Assembly (NCBI GenBank): GCA_946002345.1
Contig: CAMFZA010000001.1
Span: 1-31,835, forward strand
Length of the DNA: 31,835 nucleotides
Direction of reading: 5' to 3'
Source: an uncultured Phascolarctobacterium sp.
Lineage (GTDB): Bacteria; Bacillota; Negativicutes; Acidaminococcales; Acidaminococcaceae
The position numbers and the translations under genes are program-made. Each line of letters begins with the position of its first letter. Position 1 is the first letter of the stretch. This document shows positions 18,685-26,265 of this stretch, piece by piece. The notes beneath the pieces were generated by a model. That model saw only the letters and a program-made list of their open reading frames with translations. It was not told the DNA's origin and did no database searches.

Positions 18685-20133
18685 CTACACAAGTACATTG
18701 ATATTATTCACCTCAGGATCCTCAGGCCCCTGCATAGAGCACCCCTTCTCCTTCGCATAAATAATATACTCAATAATCTCCTTGGTGATAACCTCTCCCG
18801 GAGCCAAAATGGGAATCCCCGGCGGATAGCACATGACGAACTCAGAGCAAATCCTGCCCGCAGTCTCGCGAATAGGCAAGGATTCATCCTTGGCATAAAA
18901 AGCCTCCTGGGGCGAAACCACTACCTGAGGAGCAATATACTCTGTATTCAGCATCTTGGACGGGTCCCGGGAATAGAGGCGCTTAATATCTGCCAAGGCC
19001 CCCACAAGCCGTTCAATATCCTGAATGCGGTCACCAATGGACACATAAGCCAAAATATTGGCAATATCACCAAATTCTATTTGAATATCATATTCATCAC
19101 GCAATAAATCATAAACCTCGATGCCGGCCAAGCCGATATCACGGGTATAAACGGACAGCTTCGTTACATCAAAATCGAAAATACTGCTGCCATTCTTAAG
19201 CTCCTGTCCATAAGCATAGTAGCCGCCGATGGTATTTATTTCCTCACGAGCGTACTCTGCCATTTCCGCCACCTTAGCAAAGGAGGTTTCGCCCCGCATA
19301 TACAGATTGCGTCGAGAAATATCCAAACTGGAAAGAAGTAAATAGGAAGCACTGGTGGTCTGGGTCAGGTTAATAATCTGGCTCACATATTCCCAATTTA
19401 CATTGGGTCCCGTTAACAGCAGGGAGCTTTGAGTCAAACTACCACCGGACTTATGCATGGAGACGGAGGCCATATCCGCTCCTGCCGCCATGGCATTCAC
19501 CGGCATATTAGGTCCAAAGTAGAAATGGGTGCCATGAGCTTCGTCCACCAGACACAGCATATTATGGGCATGAGCCAGCTTGACAATGGAGCGCAAATCA
19601 GAGCAAATGCCATAATAAGTGGGATTGTTCACCAGCACGGCCTTGGCATCAGGATTGGCCTTAATGGCCTTCTCCACCTCGGCTAACTCCATGCCCAGGG
19701 AAATGCCCAGCTTGCCATCCACCTCAGGGTTAATATATACAGGTATCGCGCCGTTCAAAACTAGCGCGTTAATCACACTTTTATGCACATTGCGCGGCAG
19801 AATAATCTTATCCCCGGCCTTGGTAGAGGACAGCACCATGCTTTGTACCGAGGAGGTTGTCCCTCCCACCATAAAAAAGGCATGAGCCGCACCAAAAGCC
19901 TCTGCCGCCAGCTGCTCCGCATCCCGAATCACTGATACCGGATGGCATAAATTATCCAAGGGCTTCATGGAATTGACGTCCAAATTTACACATTTTTCTC
20001 CAAGAAGCTCCCGCAGCTCTGGATTGCCGCGCCCACGCTTGTGCCCCGGCACATCAAAGGGTACCACACGCTTTTTACGAAAGGCCTCCAAGGCCTCGTA
20101 AATAGGCGCTGATAGTTGTGACAGTTTCTCCAT
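18685..20133 (-). CDS. speA: Arginine decarboxylase (Orn/Lys/Arg decarboxylase, aspartate aminotransferase fold)
   Basis: Makes agmatine from arginine and so feeds the operon. The 482-residue protein belongs to the Bacillus SpeA-type short Orn/Lys/Arg decarboxylases: VPFDVPGHKRGRG near residues 24-36, NPTYYGICSDL, DEAHGTH at 197-203, and the PLP-binding lysine K228 in SVSMHKSGGS. The C-terminal domain with EFVMCYPPGIP.L.PGE is complete. Substrate choice is inferred from the neighbouring agmatine genes; lysine or ornithine cannot be excluded from sequence alone. GGGGAG lies 13 bases before the ATG, just after a terminator-like hairpin in a long leader. The gene ends with TAG, abutting a repeat element. 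Confidence 0.9.
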   Translation of the reverse strand: MEKLSQLSAPIYEALEAFRKKRVVPFDVPGHKRGRGNPELRELLGEKCVNLDVNSMKPLDNLCHPVSVIRDAEQLAAEAFGAAHAFFMVGGTTSSVQSMVLSSTKAGDKIILPRNVHKSVINALVLNGAIPVYINPEVDGKLGISLGMELAEVEKAIKANPDAKAVLVNNPTYYGICSDLRSIVKLAHAHNMLCLVDEAHGTHFYFGPNMPVNAMAAGADMASVSMHKSGGSLTQSSLLLTGPNVNWEYVSQIINLTQTTSASYLLLSSLDISRRNLYMRGETSFAKVAEMAEYAREEINTIGGYYAYGQELKNGSSIFDFDVTKLSVYTRDIGLAGIEVYDLLRDEYDIQIEFGDIANILAYVSIGDRIQDIERLVGALADIKRLYSRDPSKMLNTEYIAPQVVVSPQEAFYAKDESLPIRETAGRICSEFVMCYPPGIPILAPGEVITKEIIEYIIYAKEKGCSMQGPEDPEVNNINVLV

Positions 20134-20161
20134 AATATCCGTTTCTCCCCAACAAATAAAT

Positions 20162-20193
20162 AAAGACAGGTGCGCTAAACATCACCTGTCTTT
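20162..20193 (-). promoter_or_regulatory. Terminator-like hairpin in the speA leader (candidate attenuator)
   Basis: AAAGACAGGTG and CACCTGTCTTT form a perfect 11-bp stem with a 10-base loop. On the minus strand it is followed by ATTTATTTG and then, within about 10 bases, the GGGGAG ribosome site of speA. It lies inside the transcript, not at an operon end, which is why I call it an attenuator rather than a plain terminator. Confidence 0.65.
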
Positions 20194-20219
20194 GATAAAT
20201 CCCCTACACGTTTTTTCAT
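20175..20219 (-). CDS. Candidate leader peptide upstream of speA (14 aa)
   Basis: An ATG at 20219 opens a 14-codon frame, MKKRVGDLSKTGDV, ending at TAG (20177-20175). AGGA lies 11 bases before the ATG. The frame runs through the whole first arm of the leader hairpin and stops in its loop, so a ribosome finishing this ORF would prevent the stem from forming. That placement is typical of leader-peptide attenuation, and the early Lys-Lys-Arg codons could matter for sensing arginine or basic amino acids. Such a short frame can also occur by chance. Confidence 0.35.
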   Translation of the reverse strand: MKKRVGDLSKTGDV

Positions 20220-20273
20220 GTACTACGATTCCTAGGGTGCATCTTACTTTCAGAGTTTGTAAGCAAATACCTT

Positions 20274-20430
20274 CACTACTCTTATTGACCGTTTCACAAG
20301 TGATACTGATTTTGATTGCTAGCAATCACCTTATAAAATTTGAGCGTTAGCTCAATCAATAATGTGGCCCGAGGCCACTCCGGCAGCAGTCCCGCCTGTC
20401 CGAATGGGCTTAACTATTTTGTCAATAGTG
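20274..20430. other. Structured segment in the speA leader with three perfect hairpins
   Basis: Within the 449-base gap between speA and ilvB this segment holds GATTGCTAGCAATC (20314-20327, a perfect palindrome), TTGAGC-GTTA-GCTCAA (20340-20355) and GTGGCC-CGA-GGCCAC (20364-20378). Its ends are loosely inverted: CACTACTCTTATTGACC on the left and GTCAATAGTG on the right. It lies downstream of the likely speA promoter, so it would be transcribed as part of the leader. It matches no riboswitch class I know. It may be a structured regulatory RNA or another small mobile repeat. The rest of the gap holds the promoter, the attenuator and the ilv terminator. Confidence 0.5.
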
Positions 20431-20472
20431 GACTAATATTTGCATGAAAGCAAGGCGCATTCATGTAATTTA

Positions 20473-20501
20473 ATTGTAGCATCTTTATACTATTTCAGCA
20501 A
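20473..20501 (-). promoter_or_regulatory. Probable promoter of the polyamine operon
   Basis: The minus strand has TTGCTG (20501-20496), a 17-base spacer and TACAAT (20478-20473). Start from here would give a leader of about 330 bases before speA. Confidence 0.6.
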
Positions 20502-20523
20502 GGGCTTTACGAGGCTTTAATGA

Positions 20524-20564
20524 AATAAAAGTGCAGGCCTGCATACTTTTACAGACCTGCACCT
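20524..20564 (-). terminator. Rho-independent terminator after ilvB
   Basis: On the minus strand GTGCAGGTCTG and CAGGCCTGCAC pair over 11 bp (one G-U) around a 10-base loop, followed by TTTTATTT. It starts about 20 bases after the ilvB stop codon. Confidence 0.85.
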
Positions 20565-20582
20565 TAACAAAGCTATCCCCAT

Positions 20583-22238
20583 TTATTTTTTCGGTTCGAA
20601 TTTTACAAAATCACCAATGCCCAAGCCAGGTGCCACCATGGGCTGCACCATATTCTTAGGATTAATGGCTACCTCAATCAGATAGGGCTCCCGTACTGCC
20701 ATGGCCTTGTCCAAAGCTGCAGAAAGCTCCTCCGGTGTAGCTACATGCTCGCCCTTGATACCAAAGGCTTCTGCATATTTGACGAAATCCACATAACCCG
20801 GCATCTCACAGGCAGTGAAGCGCTTATTGAACTGCACTGTTTGCAGCTGGCGAATCATGCCTAAGCCACTATTGTTGAAAACAATGGCGATAACAGGAAT
20901 CTTATTGCTAGCAATGGTGAACAGCTCGGAGCCAGTCATTTTAAAGCCACCATCACCGCTCAGGCTAATGGCACGGCTTTCGGGCCTTGCCAGTTGTGCG
21001 CCCATGGCAGCAGGCAGACCAAAGCCCATGGTACCAAGGCCACCACTGGTAATCAGCTGGCGGGCAAATTCAATTTTCAAATGCTGGGCCGCCCACATTT
21101 GGTGCTGGCCTACATCCGTAGTAATGATGTAATCCTTACCCTTAATGACAGGGTTCAAGGCTTTAAAGAAGCAGGGTGCCTCCTCGTCGCCAAAATCGTC
21201 ATCCATGCTGGGCCAGCTGGCAATTCTCTCCCACCAGGCAGACAAATCATGGGGCACGCTGCCCTTCTCCAGCAAATTCAGGGTCATGTTCATGTTGCCC
21301 GTAATGCCGATGCTGGAATCAATATTTTTATCCAGTTCCGCCGGGTCAATATCCAGATGAATAATAGTCTTATTGGCACTATAGCGGGAACGCTCGCCCG
21401 TAACGCGGTCATTAAAACGCCTGCCCACAGCAAGGATCAAATCGGCTTCCTTGACGGCATTATTAGCACGCTCATGACCATGCAGACCGGTCATGCCCAA
21501 AAACAGACTGCGATAAGCGCTGATAGCACCTAAGCCCATCAGGGTGCTGACTACAGGAATATGCAGCTTTTCGCACAGATGCATAGCATCGTATTCTGCG
21601 TCAGCATTAATAACACCACCGCCTACTAGCATTACCGGGCGCTGCGCCTTATTGATGGCAGCTACTGCAGCTGCAACTCTATCCTTGTCCGGGAGCACTG
21701 GTGGCAAATCACGCAAACGGTCCGGCGTATATTCTAAAACCGCTGTCTGCACATCCCGAGGCACATCCACCAATACTGGTCCGGGACGTCCTTCCTTGGC
21801 CAGCTGGAAGGCCAGGCGCAGTGTTTGCGCCAAGTTTTCCGGCTTCTTCACCAAAAAATTATGCTTGGTAATGGGCATGGTAATACCCGTAATATCCACC
21901 TCTTGGAAGGCATCATGGCCAATTAAAGCACGCTGTACCTGACCAGTAATAGCCACCACAGGAGTGGAATCAAGAAAAGCTGTAGCCAGGCCTGTTACCA
22001 GATTGGTAGCACCGGGGCCGGAGGTAGCAATACACACGCCCACCTTGCCGCTAGCTCTGGCAAAGCCATCTGCCGCATGAGCAGCACCCTGTTCATGGGC
22101 CGTCAATATATGTTCAATTTTGCTTTCCCTGAGCGCATCATAAAAGGGGAGAATGGCGCCACCAGGATAACCAAATACAGTTGTTACACCCTCTTCGGCC
22201 AAAACCTTGACCATGATTTCTGCACCAGTCATCTGCAT
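20583..22238 (-). CDS. ilvB: Acetolactate synthase, large (catalytic) subunit
   Basis: TPP-dependent enzyme that makes acetolactate or acetohydroxybutyrate, the first common step of branched-chain amino acid synthesis. The protein of about 551 residues has the catalytic glutamate region (VFGYPGGAILPFYDAL then AHEQGAAHAADG), the FAD-binding central domain (including RFNDRVTG) and the C-terminal TPP motif GDGGFKMTGSELFT...NN. I start at the ATG at 22238 because AAAGGA lies 9 bases upstream; an ATG seven codons earlier lacks a ribosome site. It lies 28 bases after ilvN, in the less usual order small subunit first. Confidence 0.95.
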   Translation of the reverse strand: MQMTGAEIMVKVLAEEGVTTVFGYPGGAILPFYDALRESKIEHILTAHEQGAAHAADGFARASGKVGVCIATSGPGATNLVTGLATAFLDSTPVVAITGQVQRALIGHDAFQEVDITGITMPITKHNFLVKKPENLAQTLRLAFQLAKEGRPGPVLVDVPRDVQTAVLEYTPDRLRDLPPVLPDKDRVAAAVAAINKAQRPVMLVGGGVINADAEYDAMHLCEKLHIPVVSTLMGLGAISAYRSLFLGMTGLHGHERANNAVKEADLILAVGRRFNDRVTGERSRYSANKTIIHLDIDPAELDKNIDSSIGITGNMNMTLNLLEKGSVPHDLSAWWERIASWPSMDDDFGDEEAPCFFKALNPVIKGKDYIITTDVGQHQMWAAQHLKIEFARQLITSGGLGTMGFGLPAAMGAQLARPESRAISLSGDGGFKMTGSELFTIASNKIPVIAIVFNNSGLGMIRQLQTVQFNKRFTACEMPGYVDFVKYAEAFGIKGEHVATPEELSAALDKAMAVREPYLIEVAINPKNMVQPMVAPGLGIGDFVKFEPKK

Positions 22239-22266
22239 AGAGTCACATCCTTTCCACATCTATTCC

Positions 22267-22803
22267 TTAAATCGTTATTGCTTGTTCAGTATCGGGCCAT
22301 TGGAAACGTGATTCCTCCACTGCTAAAGCAGCATCGCCACGCTCTAGAGCTACCAGACCTGTTTGCACCATCTCGGTAACACCATAGGGACGCATTACAT
22401 CAACAAAGGCCTTAAGCTTGCCCTCATCGCCTGTGGCTACAAAAATCAATGACTCACCGGTAACATCCACCGCATGAGCTCTAAATACCTCTGCCAGCTG
22501 AATAAGCTCCATCCGCTTGGAGCCTGCACGCACCTTGACTAAAACCATGCTACGGGTTGCGCTGGAGCGAGGCGGCAGCACCTTTACCTTTTCCACCTCA
22601 ACCAATTTAGCCAGCTGCTTACACACCTGCACCACTGTGGGCTCATCAGCCTCCATGGTTACTGTCATCCGGGAAAACTCCGGATTTTGGGTCGTACCCA
22701 CGGCCAAGCTGTCAAGATTATATCCTCTGCGGGAAAACATTCCGGCTACACGCATCAAAACACCGGGCTGGTTACGTACAACAATGGACAAAATTTGCTC
22801 CAT
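22267..22803 (-). CDS. ilvN: Acetolactate synthase, small (regulatory) subunit
   Basis: Regulatory partner of IlvB that binds valine. The 178-residue protein has an N-terminal ACT domain (SIVVRNQPGVLMRVAGMFSRR then YNLDSLAVG) and a C-terminal ACT-like domain with VDVTGESLIFVATGDEGKL. The ATG at 22803 is chosen because GAGGAGGAG lies 6 bases upstream and the ACT domain begins there; the open frame extends 39 codons up through promoter sequence. It is transcribed from the TTGACA promoter just upstream. The leader is about 60 bases and shows no attenuator or T-box. Confidence 0.95.
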   Translation of the reverse strand: MEQILSIVVRNQPGVLMRVAGMFSRRGYNLDSLAVGTTQNPEFSRMTVTMEADEPTVVQVCKQLAKLVEVEKVKVLPPRSSATRSMVLVKVRAGSKRMELIQLAEVFRAHAVDVTGESLIFVATGDEGKLKAFVDVMRPYGVTEMVQTGLVALERGDAALAVEESRFQWPDTEQAITI

Positions 22804-22870
22804 ACCTGCTCCTCCTCTATAAAAATACCCCCATCCGCTGTAGCGAAAAGGGGCAAACTCGTTAGGATAA

Positions 22871-22899
22871 ATTATGACAATTCGTGCTTTTTTTGTCAA
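22871..22899 (-). promoter_or_regulatory. Promoter of ilvN-ilvB
   Basis: The minus strand has a consensus TTGACA (22899-22894), a 17-base spacer and CATAAT (22876-22871), about 68 bases before the ilvN ATG. Confidence 0.8.
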
Positions 22900-22966
22900 G
22901 AATTTTGTAACATTTCGCAATACATTCCCAGTTTATCTCTTTTTTTGTTAACAATATAACAAAAAT

Positions 22967-23003
22967 GCTATTTTAACCCAGCCATACACTGGGTCAAAAT
23001 AGC
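22967..23003 (-). terminator. Terminator after the XRE regulator gene
   Basis: A long hairpin (GCTATTTT.ACCCAG / CTGGGT.AAAATAGC, one mismatch, 7-base loop) is followed on the minus strand by ATTTTTG. It separates the regulator gene from the ilv promoter. Confidence 0.75.
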
Positions 23004-23063
23004 ACACAACGCAATGCAAATCCCCGCATTTATTCGTCTATCATCTACAGCTCATAAAGCTTC

Positions 23064-23357
23064 TTACTTTTTCAGCAATATTAACGCTTGAGCCAAATCC
23101 TCCAAGGAGAAAACGTCCTTAGTATCCTTTTCTTCTTCCTTACCGTCGATATCTACAAAAAAGCTGCTCATGGGGCATTCAAGAATTTCGTGCAGCTTAT
23201 ACAGATTATCCACAGTAACATTATTACGGCCACTTTCAATATTGCTCATATGGGTTTGGCTGATTCCCATGCGCTTAGCTAGCTCTGTTTGTTGCATGTG
23301 CTTTGCGAATCTGAGCATCTTAATTCTGGTTCCAATAATCTTAGCAATATCATTCAT
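23064..23357 (-). CDS. Small XRE-family transcriptional regulator (97 aa)
   Basis: The 97-residue protein has an HTH_3 domain at about residues 8-65: IGTRIKMLRFAKHMQQTELA, then KRMGISQTHMSNIESGRNNVT. The C-terminal part (DGKEEEKDTKDVFSLEDLAQALILLKK) is short, acidic then helical, and may serve dimerisation. I start at the ATG at 23357 (AGAAGGG about 12 bases upstream); the frame is open far upstream but that part looks non-coding. It stands alone, with its own terminator, between tRNA-Leu and ilvN. Its target is unknown; autoregulation is common for such proteins. Confidence 0.85.
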   Translation of the reverse strand: MNDIAKIIGTRIKMLRFAKHMQQTELAKRMGISQTHMSNIESGRNNVTVDNLYKLHEILECPMSSFFVDIDGKEEEKDTKDVFSLEDLAQALILLKK

Positions 23358-23550
23358 AATATGGCACGCCCTTCTCAACCGTGATATTTCCTTTACCTTA
23401 GTAAATAATACTAAATAAACATGTTTGACCGGGTAAGTACAGCTTACTAATGTAAAGTTTTCTTTAATTATATCACTATCATTCTTTTTAAACAATACTT
23501 TTGTTCCCATTTTGGCGCAAATTTTAACCATTTTTTATTAGCTAAAGCAT

Positions 23551-23583
23551 AAAAAATCCATACCTCCGTGAGAAGGTATGGAT
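23551..23583 (-). terminator. Terminator of tRNA-Leu(TAG)
   Basis: On the minus strand TCCATACCT and AGGTATGGA form a 9-bp stem followed by TTTTTT, about 10 bases after the tRNA 3' end. Confidence 0.85.
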
Positions 23584-23591
23584 GAAAAAGC

Positions 23592-23676
23592 TGGTGCGAG
23601 TGACAGGAATCGAACCTGCACGCCGCAAGGCGCTAGATCCTAAGTCTAGTGCGTCTGCCAGTTCCGCCACACTCGC
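23592..23676 (-). tRNA. tRNA-Leu, anticodon TAG
   Basis: The minus strand folds as a class II tRNA: GCGAGTG pairs with CACTCGC at the acceptor, the anticodon loop is CTTAGGA inside CTAGA/TCTAG (anticodon TAG), a long variable arm (CGCCTTGCGGCG) is present, the T arm is CAGG-TTCGATT-CCTG, and CCA is encoded. It is 85 bases long including CCA. Confidence 0.96.
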
Positions 23677-23706
23677 ATTTTTTAGGACAAACTCTGTCCG
23701 AGTAAT

Positions 23707-23735
23707 ATTATACTTAAGAGTTCACCATGTGTCAA
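23707..23735 (-). promoter_or_regulatory. Consensus promoter of tRNA-Leu(TAG)
   Basis: The minus strand has a perfect TTGACA (23735-23730), a 17-base spacer and a perfect TATAAT (23712-23707), about 30 bases before the tRNA. Confidence 0.85.
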
Positions 23736-23757
23736 GGGAAGTTTACACCATCAAGGC

Positions 23758-24747
23758 TTAGCCATTGTAGCCCTGAGGATGACCCTTGTGCCATTTCCAA
23801 GCTGTACTGATTACCTCGTCCACACTGCTGTGCTGAGGTACCCAGCCCAGCTCGCTACGAATTTTTTCGGAGGAGGCAATAAGCACTGCCGGATCACCAG
23901 CACGGCGCGCTTCCTCCACCACAGTGAAATCCACAGCGGTAATTTTCTTGGCAGAGTCAATCATTTGGCGCACACTAAAGCCATTTTCACTGCCCAAATT
24001 ATACACGCGGCTGGCACCACCCTTTAAGAGATGCTCCAAGGCCAGCACGTGGGCTCTCGCTAAATCGCAAACGTGGATATAATCGCGAATGCAGGTACCA
24101 TCCTCCGTAGGATAGTCGGTGCCAAAGATGGCTACCTGCTTGCGTACACCCTGGGCGGTCTTTAAAATCAAGGGAATCAAATGACTTTCAGGATTGTGGT
24201 CCTCACCAATATCACGAGTAGGTGATGCGCCTGCAGCATTAAAATAGCGTAAAGCCACATAACGCATATCGTAGGCCATATCATAATCGGCCAGCATTTT
24301 CTCAATCATCAGCTTGCTGCGACCATACACATTAGTTGGTGCCAGCTTACTGTCCTCCGTAATGGGCACCTGCTCCGGCTCCCCGTAAACAGCGGCAGTA
24401 GAGGAAAAGACAATGCGGTCCACCCCTGCACCGCGCATGGCCTCCAAAAGATGCAAGCTACCCTCCACATTGTTGAAGTAATACTTGCTGGGATTGGTCA
24501 TGGATTCACCCACCAAGCTGGAGGCAGCAAAGTGAATGACAGCGTCAATCTTGAACTGCTCCATAATATGCTTGGCAAAGCGCACATCATGAATATCACC
24601 CTCGATAAGCTGTACCTCATCGGGCACGGCCTCCTCGTGACCAGTGGAAAAATTATCATAAACAATGGGAGTAAAGCCACTTTTTTGCAGCTCCTCCACC
24701 ACATGGGAGCCGATATATCCAGCCCCACCTGTAACAAGAATATTCAT
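23758..24747 (-). CDS. galE: UDP-glucose 4-epimerase
   Basis: Interconverts UDP-glucose and UDP-galactose (NAD-dependent), supplying galactose for envelope sugars. The 329-residue protein is a short-chain dehydrogenase with the NAD loop VTGGAGYIGSHV at 4-15, YDNFSTGH, the catalytic SSTAAVYG and Y-x-x-x-K (YGRSK), and the GalE-type RYFNAAGASP, EDHNPESHLIPLIL and GTDYPTEDGTCIRDYIHVCDLA. GAGG precedes the ATG. It lies 31 bases downstream of the phosphohexomutase gene in one operon. Activity on the GlcNAc/GalNAc pair is possible. Confidence 0.95.
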   Translation of the reverse strand: MNILVTGGAGYIGSHVVEELQKSGFTPIVYDNFSTGHEEAVPDEVQLIEGDIHDVRFAKHIMEQFKIDAVIHFAASSLVGESMTNPSKYYFNNVEGSLHLLEAMRGAGVDRIVFSSTAAVYGEPEQVPITEDSKLAPTNVYGRSKLMIEKMLADYDMAYDMRYVALRYFNAAGASPTRDIGEDHNPESHLIPLILKTAQGVRKQVAIFGTDYPTEDGTCIRDYIHVCDLARAHVLALEHLLKGGASRVYNLGSENGFSVRQMIDSAKKITAVDFTVVEEARRAGDPAVLIASSEKIRSELGWVPQHSSVDEVISTAWKWHKGHPQGYNG

Positions 24748-24778
24748 AGTAATATCAACCTCAAACCCTATTTACTAA

Positions 24779-26152
24779 TTAGGCCTCTTCGCCACCAATA
24801 ATTGCCAGCAGCTCCGTTGTCTTTGCACCCAAAAGCTCCTTATCACCCTTGGTTTCCACATTCAGGCGCATTACGGGCTCCGTATTGGACACGCGCACAT
24901 TAAAACGCCAGGTGTCATAGGCCACGCTCAAACCATCCAGATGGTCCTGTTCACCATCAGCATAGCGCTTACCCAATTCAGCCAAAACTGCCGCAGAATC
25001 AGCCACCTTACGGTTGATTTCACCACTGCAGGGATACATATCTACACGCTCACCCACCAATTGGGACAGAGTTTTGCCACTGCGGCAAATCAGCTCGGTC
25101 ACCAAAAGCCAGGGAATCATACCGCTATCGCAGCAGGAAAAATCACGGAAATAATGGTGGGCGCTCATTTCGCCACCATAAAGCACATTATTGTTACGCA
25201 TGCATTCCTTCATAAAGGCATGGCCACTCTTACAGCGCACAGGCACACCGCCATCACGTTTTAAAATATCCTCCGTGTTCCAGGTCAGGCGCGGGTCAAA
25301 CATAATCTTCGCACCGGGCTCCTTCAGGAGGAATACCTCTGCTAAAAGACCCACGATATAATAGCCTTCAATGAAATCTGCCTTCTCATCAAAGAGGAAG
25401 CAACGATCAAAGTCACCGTCCCAGGCAATACCCAAATCGGCACCGCTTTCACGAACCACCTTAGCCGTAGCCTCACGGTTGGGCATTAAGAGCGGATTGG
25501 GCACACCATTGGGGAAGCTACCATCAGGCGTATCATTTAAGGTGATAAACTCAAAGGGCAAATGCTTGGCCAATTCCTTCAAAATAGGACCTGCGCCACC
25601 ATTGCCAGGATTAGCCACAATCTTCATGGGCTTTAAGGCCTTGAGATCCACATAGCTCAGCAAATGCTCAATATAGGCCGGCACAATATCCACCTTTTCT
25701 ACAGCGCCCAGTTCCTTGCCCGGCACCAGCTTATGGGGCATATCAGTGGAGGCAGCCACCATCTCTCCGATTTCCTTCAAGCCTGTATCCGCACTGATGG
25801 GACGCGCATCCCGACGCACCAGCTTCATGCCATTGTATTCCTTGGGATTATGGCTGGCAGTAACCATAATGCCCCCATCGGCCTTGAGATGGGCAGTAGC
25901 AAAATAAATCATTTCCGTGCCACATTGACCAATATCAATAACCTTAGTGCCCCCATGGCGCAGGCCCTCGGTCAGTGCTGCCACAATAGCAGGACCGCTC
26001 AAACGAATGTCGTGACCCACAACCACTGTTTCTGCGGCAAACATTGCAGAAAAAATTCTACCCACGCGATAAGCCATTTCTTCATTTACCTCGGTGGGAT
26101 ACACACCGCGTACATCGTAGGCTTTAAAAGCCTTGTTTGTTACTTCCATCAT
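24779..26152 (-). CDS. Phosphomannomutase/phosphoglucomutase
   Basis: Interconverts hexose 6- and 1-phosphates, upstream of GDP-mannose or UDP-glucose. The 457-residue protein is an alpha-D-phosphohexomutase with KAYDVRGVYP at the N terminus, the phosphoserine loop TASHNPKEYNGMK (Ser100), the metal loop DGDFDR (Asp245, 247, 249), the sugar loop GGEMSAHHYFRDF and the C-terminal phosphate site RVSNTEPVMRLNVE. Length and motifs fit the dual ManB/AlgC group, so mannose or glucose specificity is not decided. GGAG lies 6 bases before the ATG. It is cotranscribed with galE. Confidence 0.93.
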   Translation of the reverse strand: MMEVTNKAFKAYDVRGVYPTEVNEEMAYRVGRIFSAMFAAETVVVGHDIRLSGPAIVAALTEGLRHGGTKVIDIGQCGTEMIYFATAHLKADGGIMVTASHNPKEYNGMKLVRRDARPISADTGLKEIGEMVAASTDMPHKLVPGKELGAVEKVDIVPAYIEHLLSYVDLKALKPMKIVANPGNGGAGPILKELAKHLPFEFITLNDTPDGSFPNGVPNPLLMPNREATAKVVRESGADLGIAWDGDFDRCFLFDEKADFIEGYYIVGLLAEVFLLKEPGAKIMFDPRLTWNTEDILKRDGGVPVRCKSGHAFMKECMRNNNVLYGGEMSAHHYFRDFSCCDSGMIPWLLVTELICRSGKTLSQLVGERVDMYPCSGEINRKVADSAAVLAELGKRYADGEQDHLDGLSVAYDTWRFNVRVSNTEPVMRLNVETKGDKELLGAKTTELLAIIGGEEA

Positions 26153-26222
26153 GCTAGTCTCCTTTATGTATAATTTATGCTATTAACGAGTATTGCACGG
26201 TAATCACTTCATTTAATTCTGC

Positions 26223-26256
26223 AAAAAAAAAGAAAATCCTGCCAAACGCAGGACTT
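26223..26256 (-). terminator. Terminator of the DUF401 permease gene
   Basis: On the minus strand TCCTGC and GCAGGA form a stem around GTTTG, followed by TTTTCTTTTTTTTT, about 10 bases after the DUF401 stop codon. Confidence 0.8.
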
Positions 26257-26265
26257 TCTTGCTAA

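Noticed and set aside
20134..20582. T-box, SAM, lysine or guanidine riboswitch in the speA leader
   Set aside because: I looked for the T-box sequence, the SAM-I core and the guanidine motifs and found none; GGGACTGCTGCCGGAG only superficially resembles a SAM-I or rRNA segment.
22804..22870. Attenuator or T-box in the ilvN leader
   Set aside because: The leader is only about 60 bases and has no leader ORF or terminator hairpin; the nearby large hairpin (22967-23003) lies upstream of the promoter.
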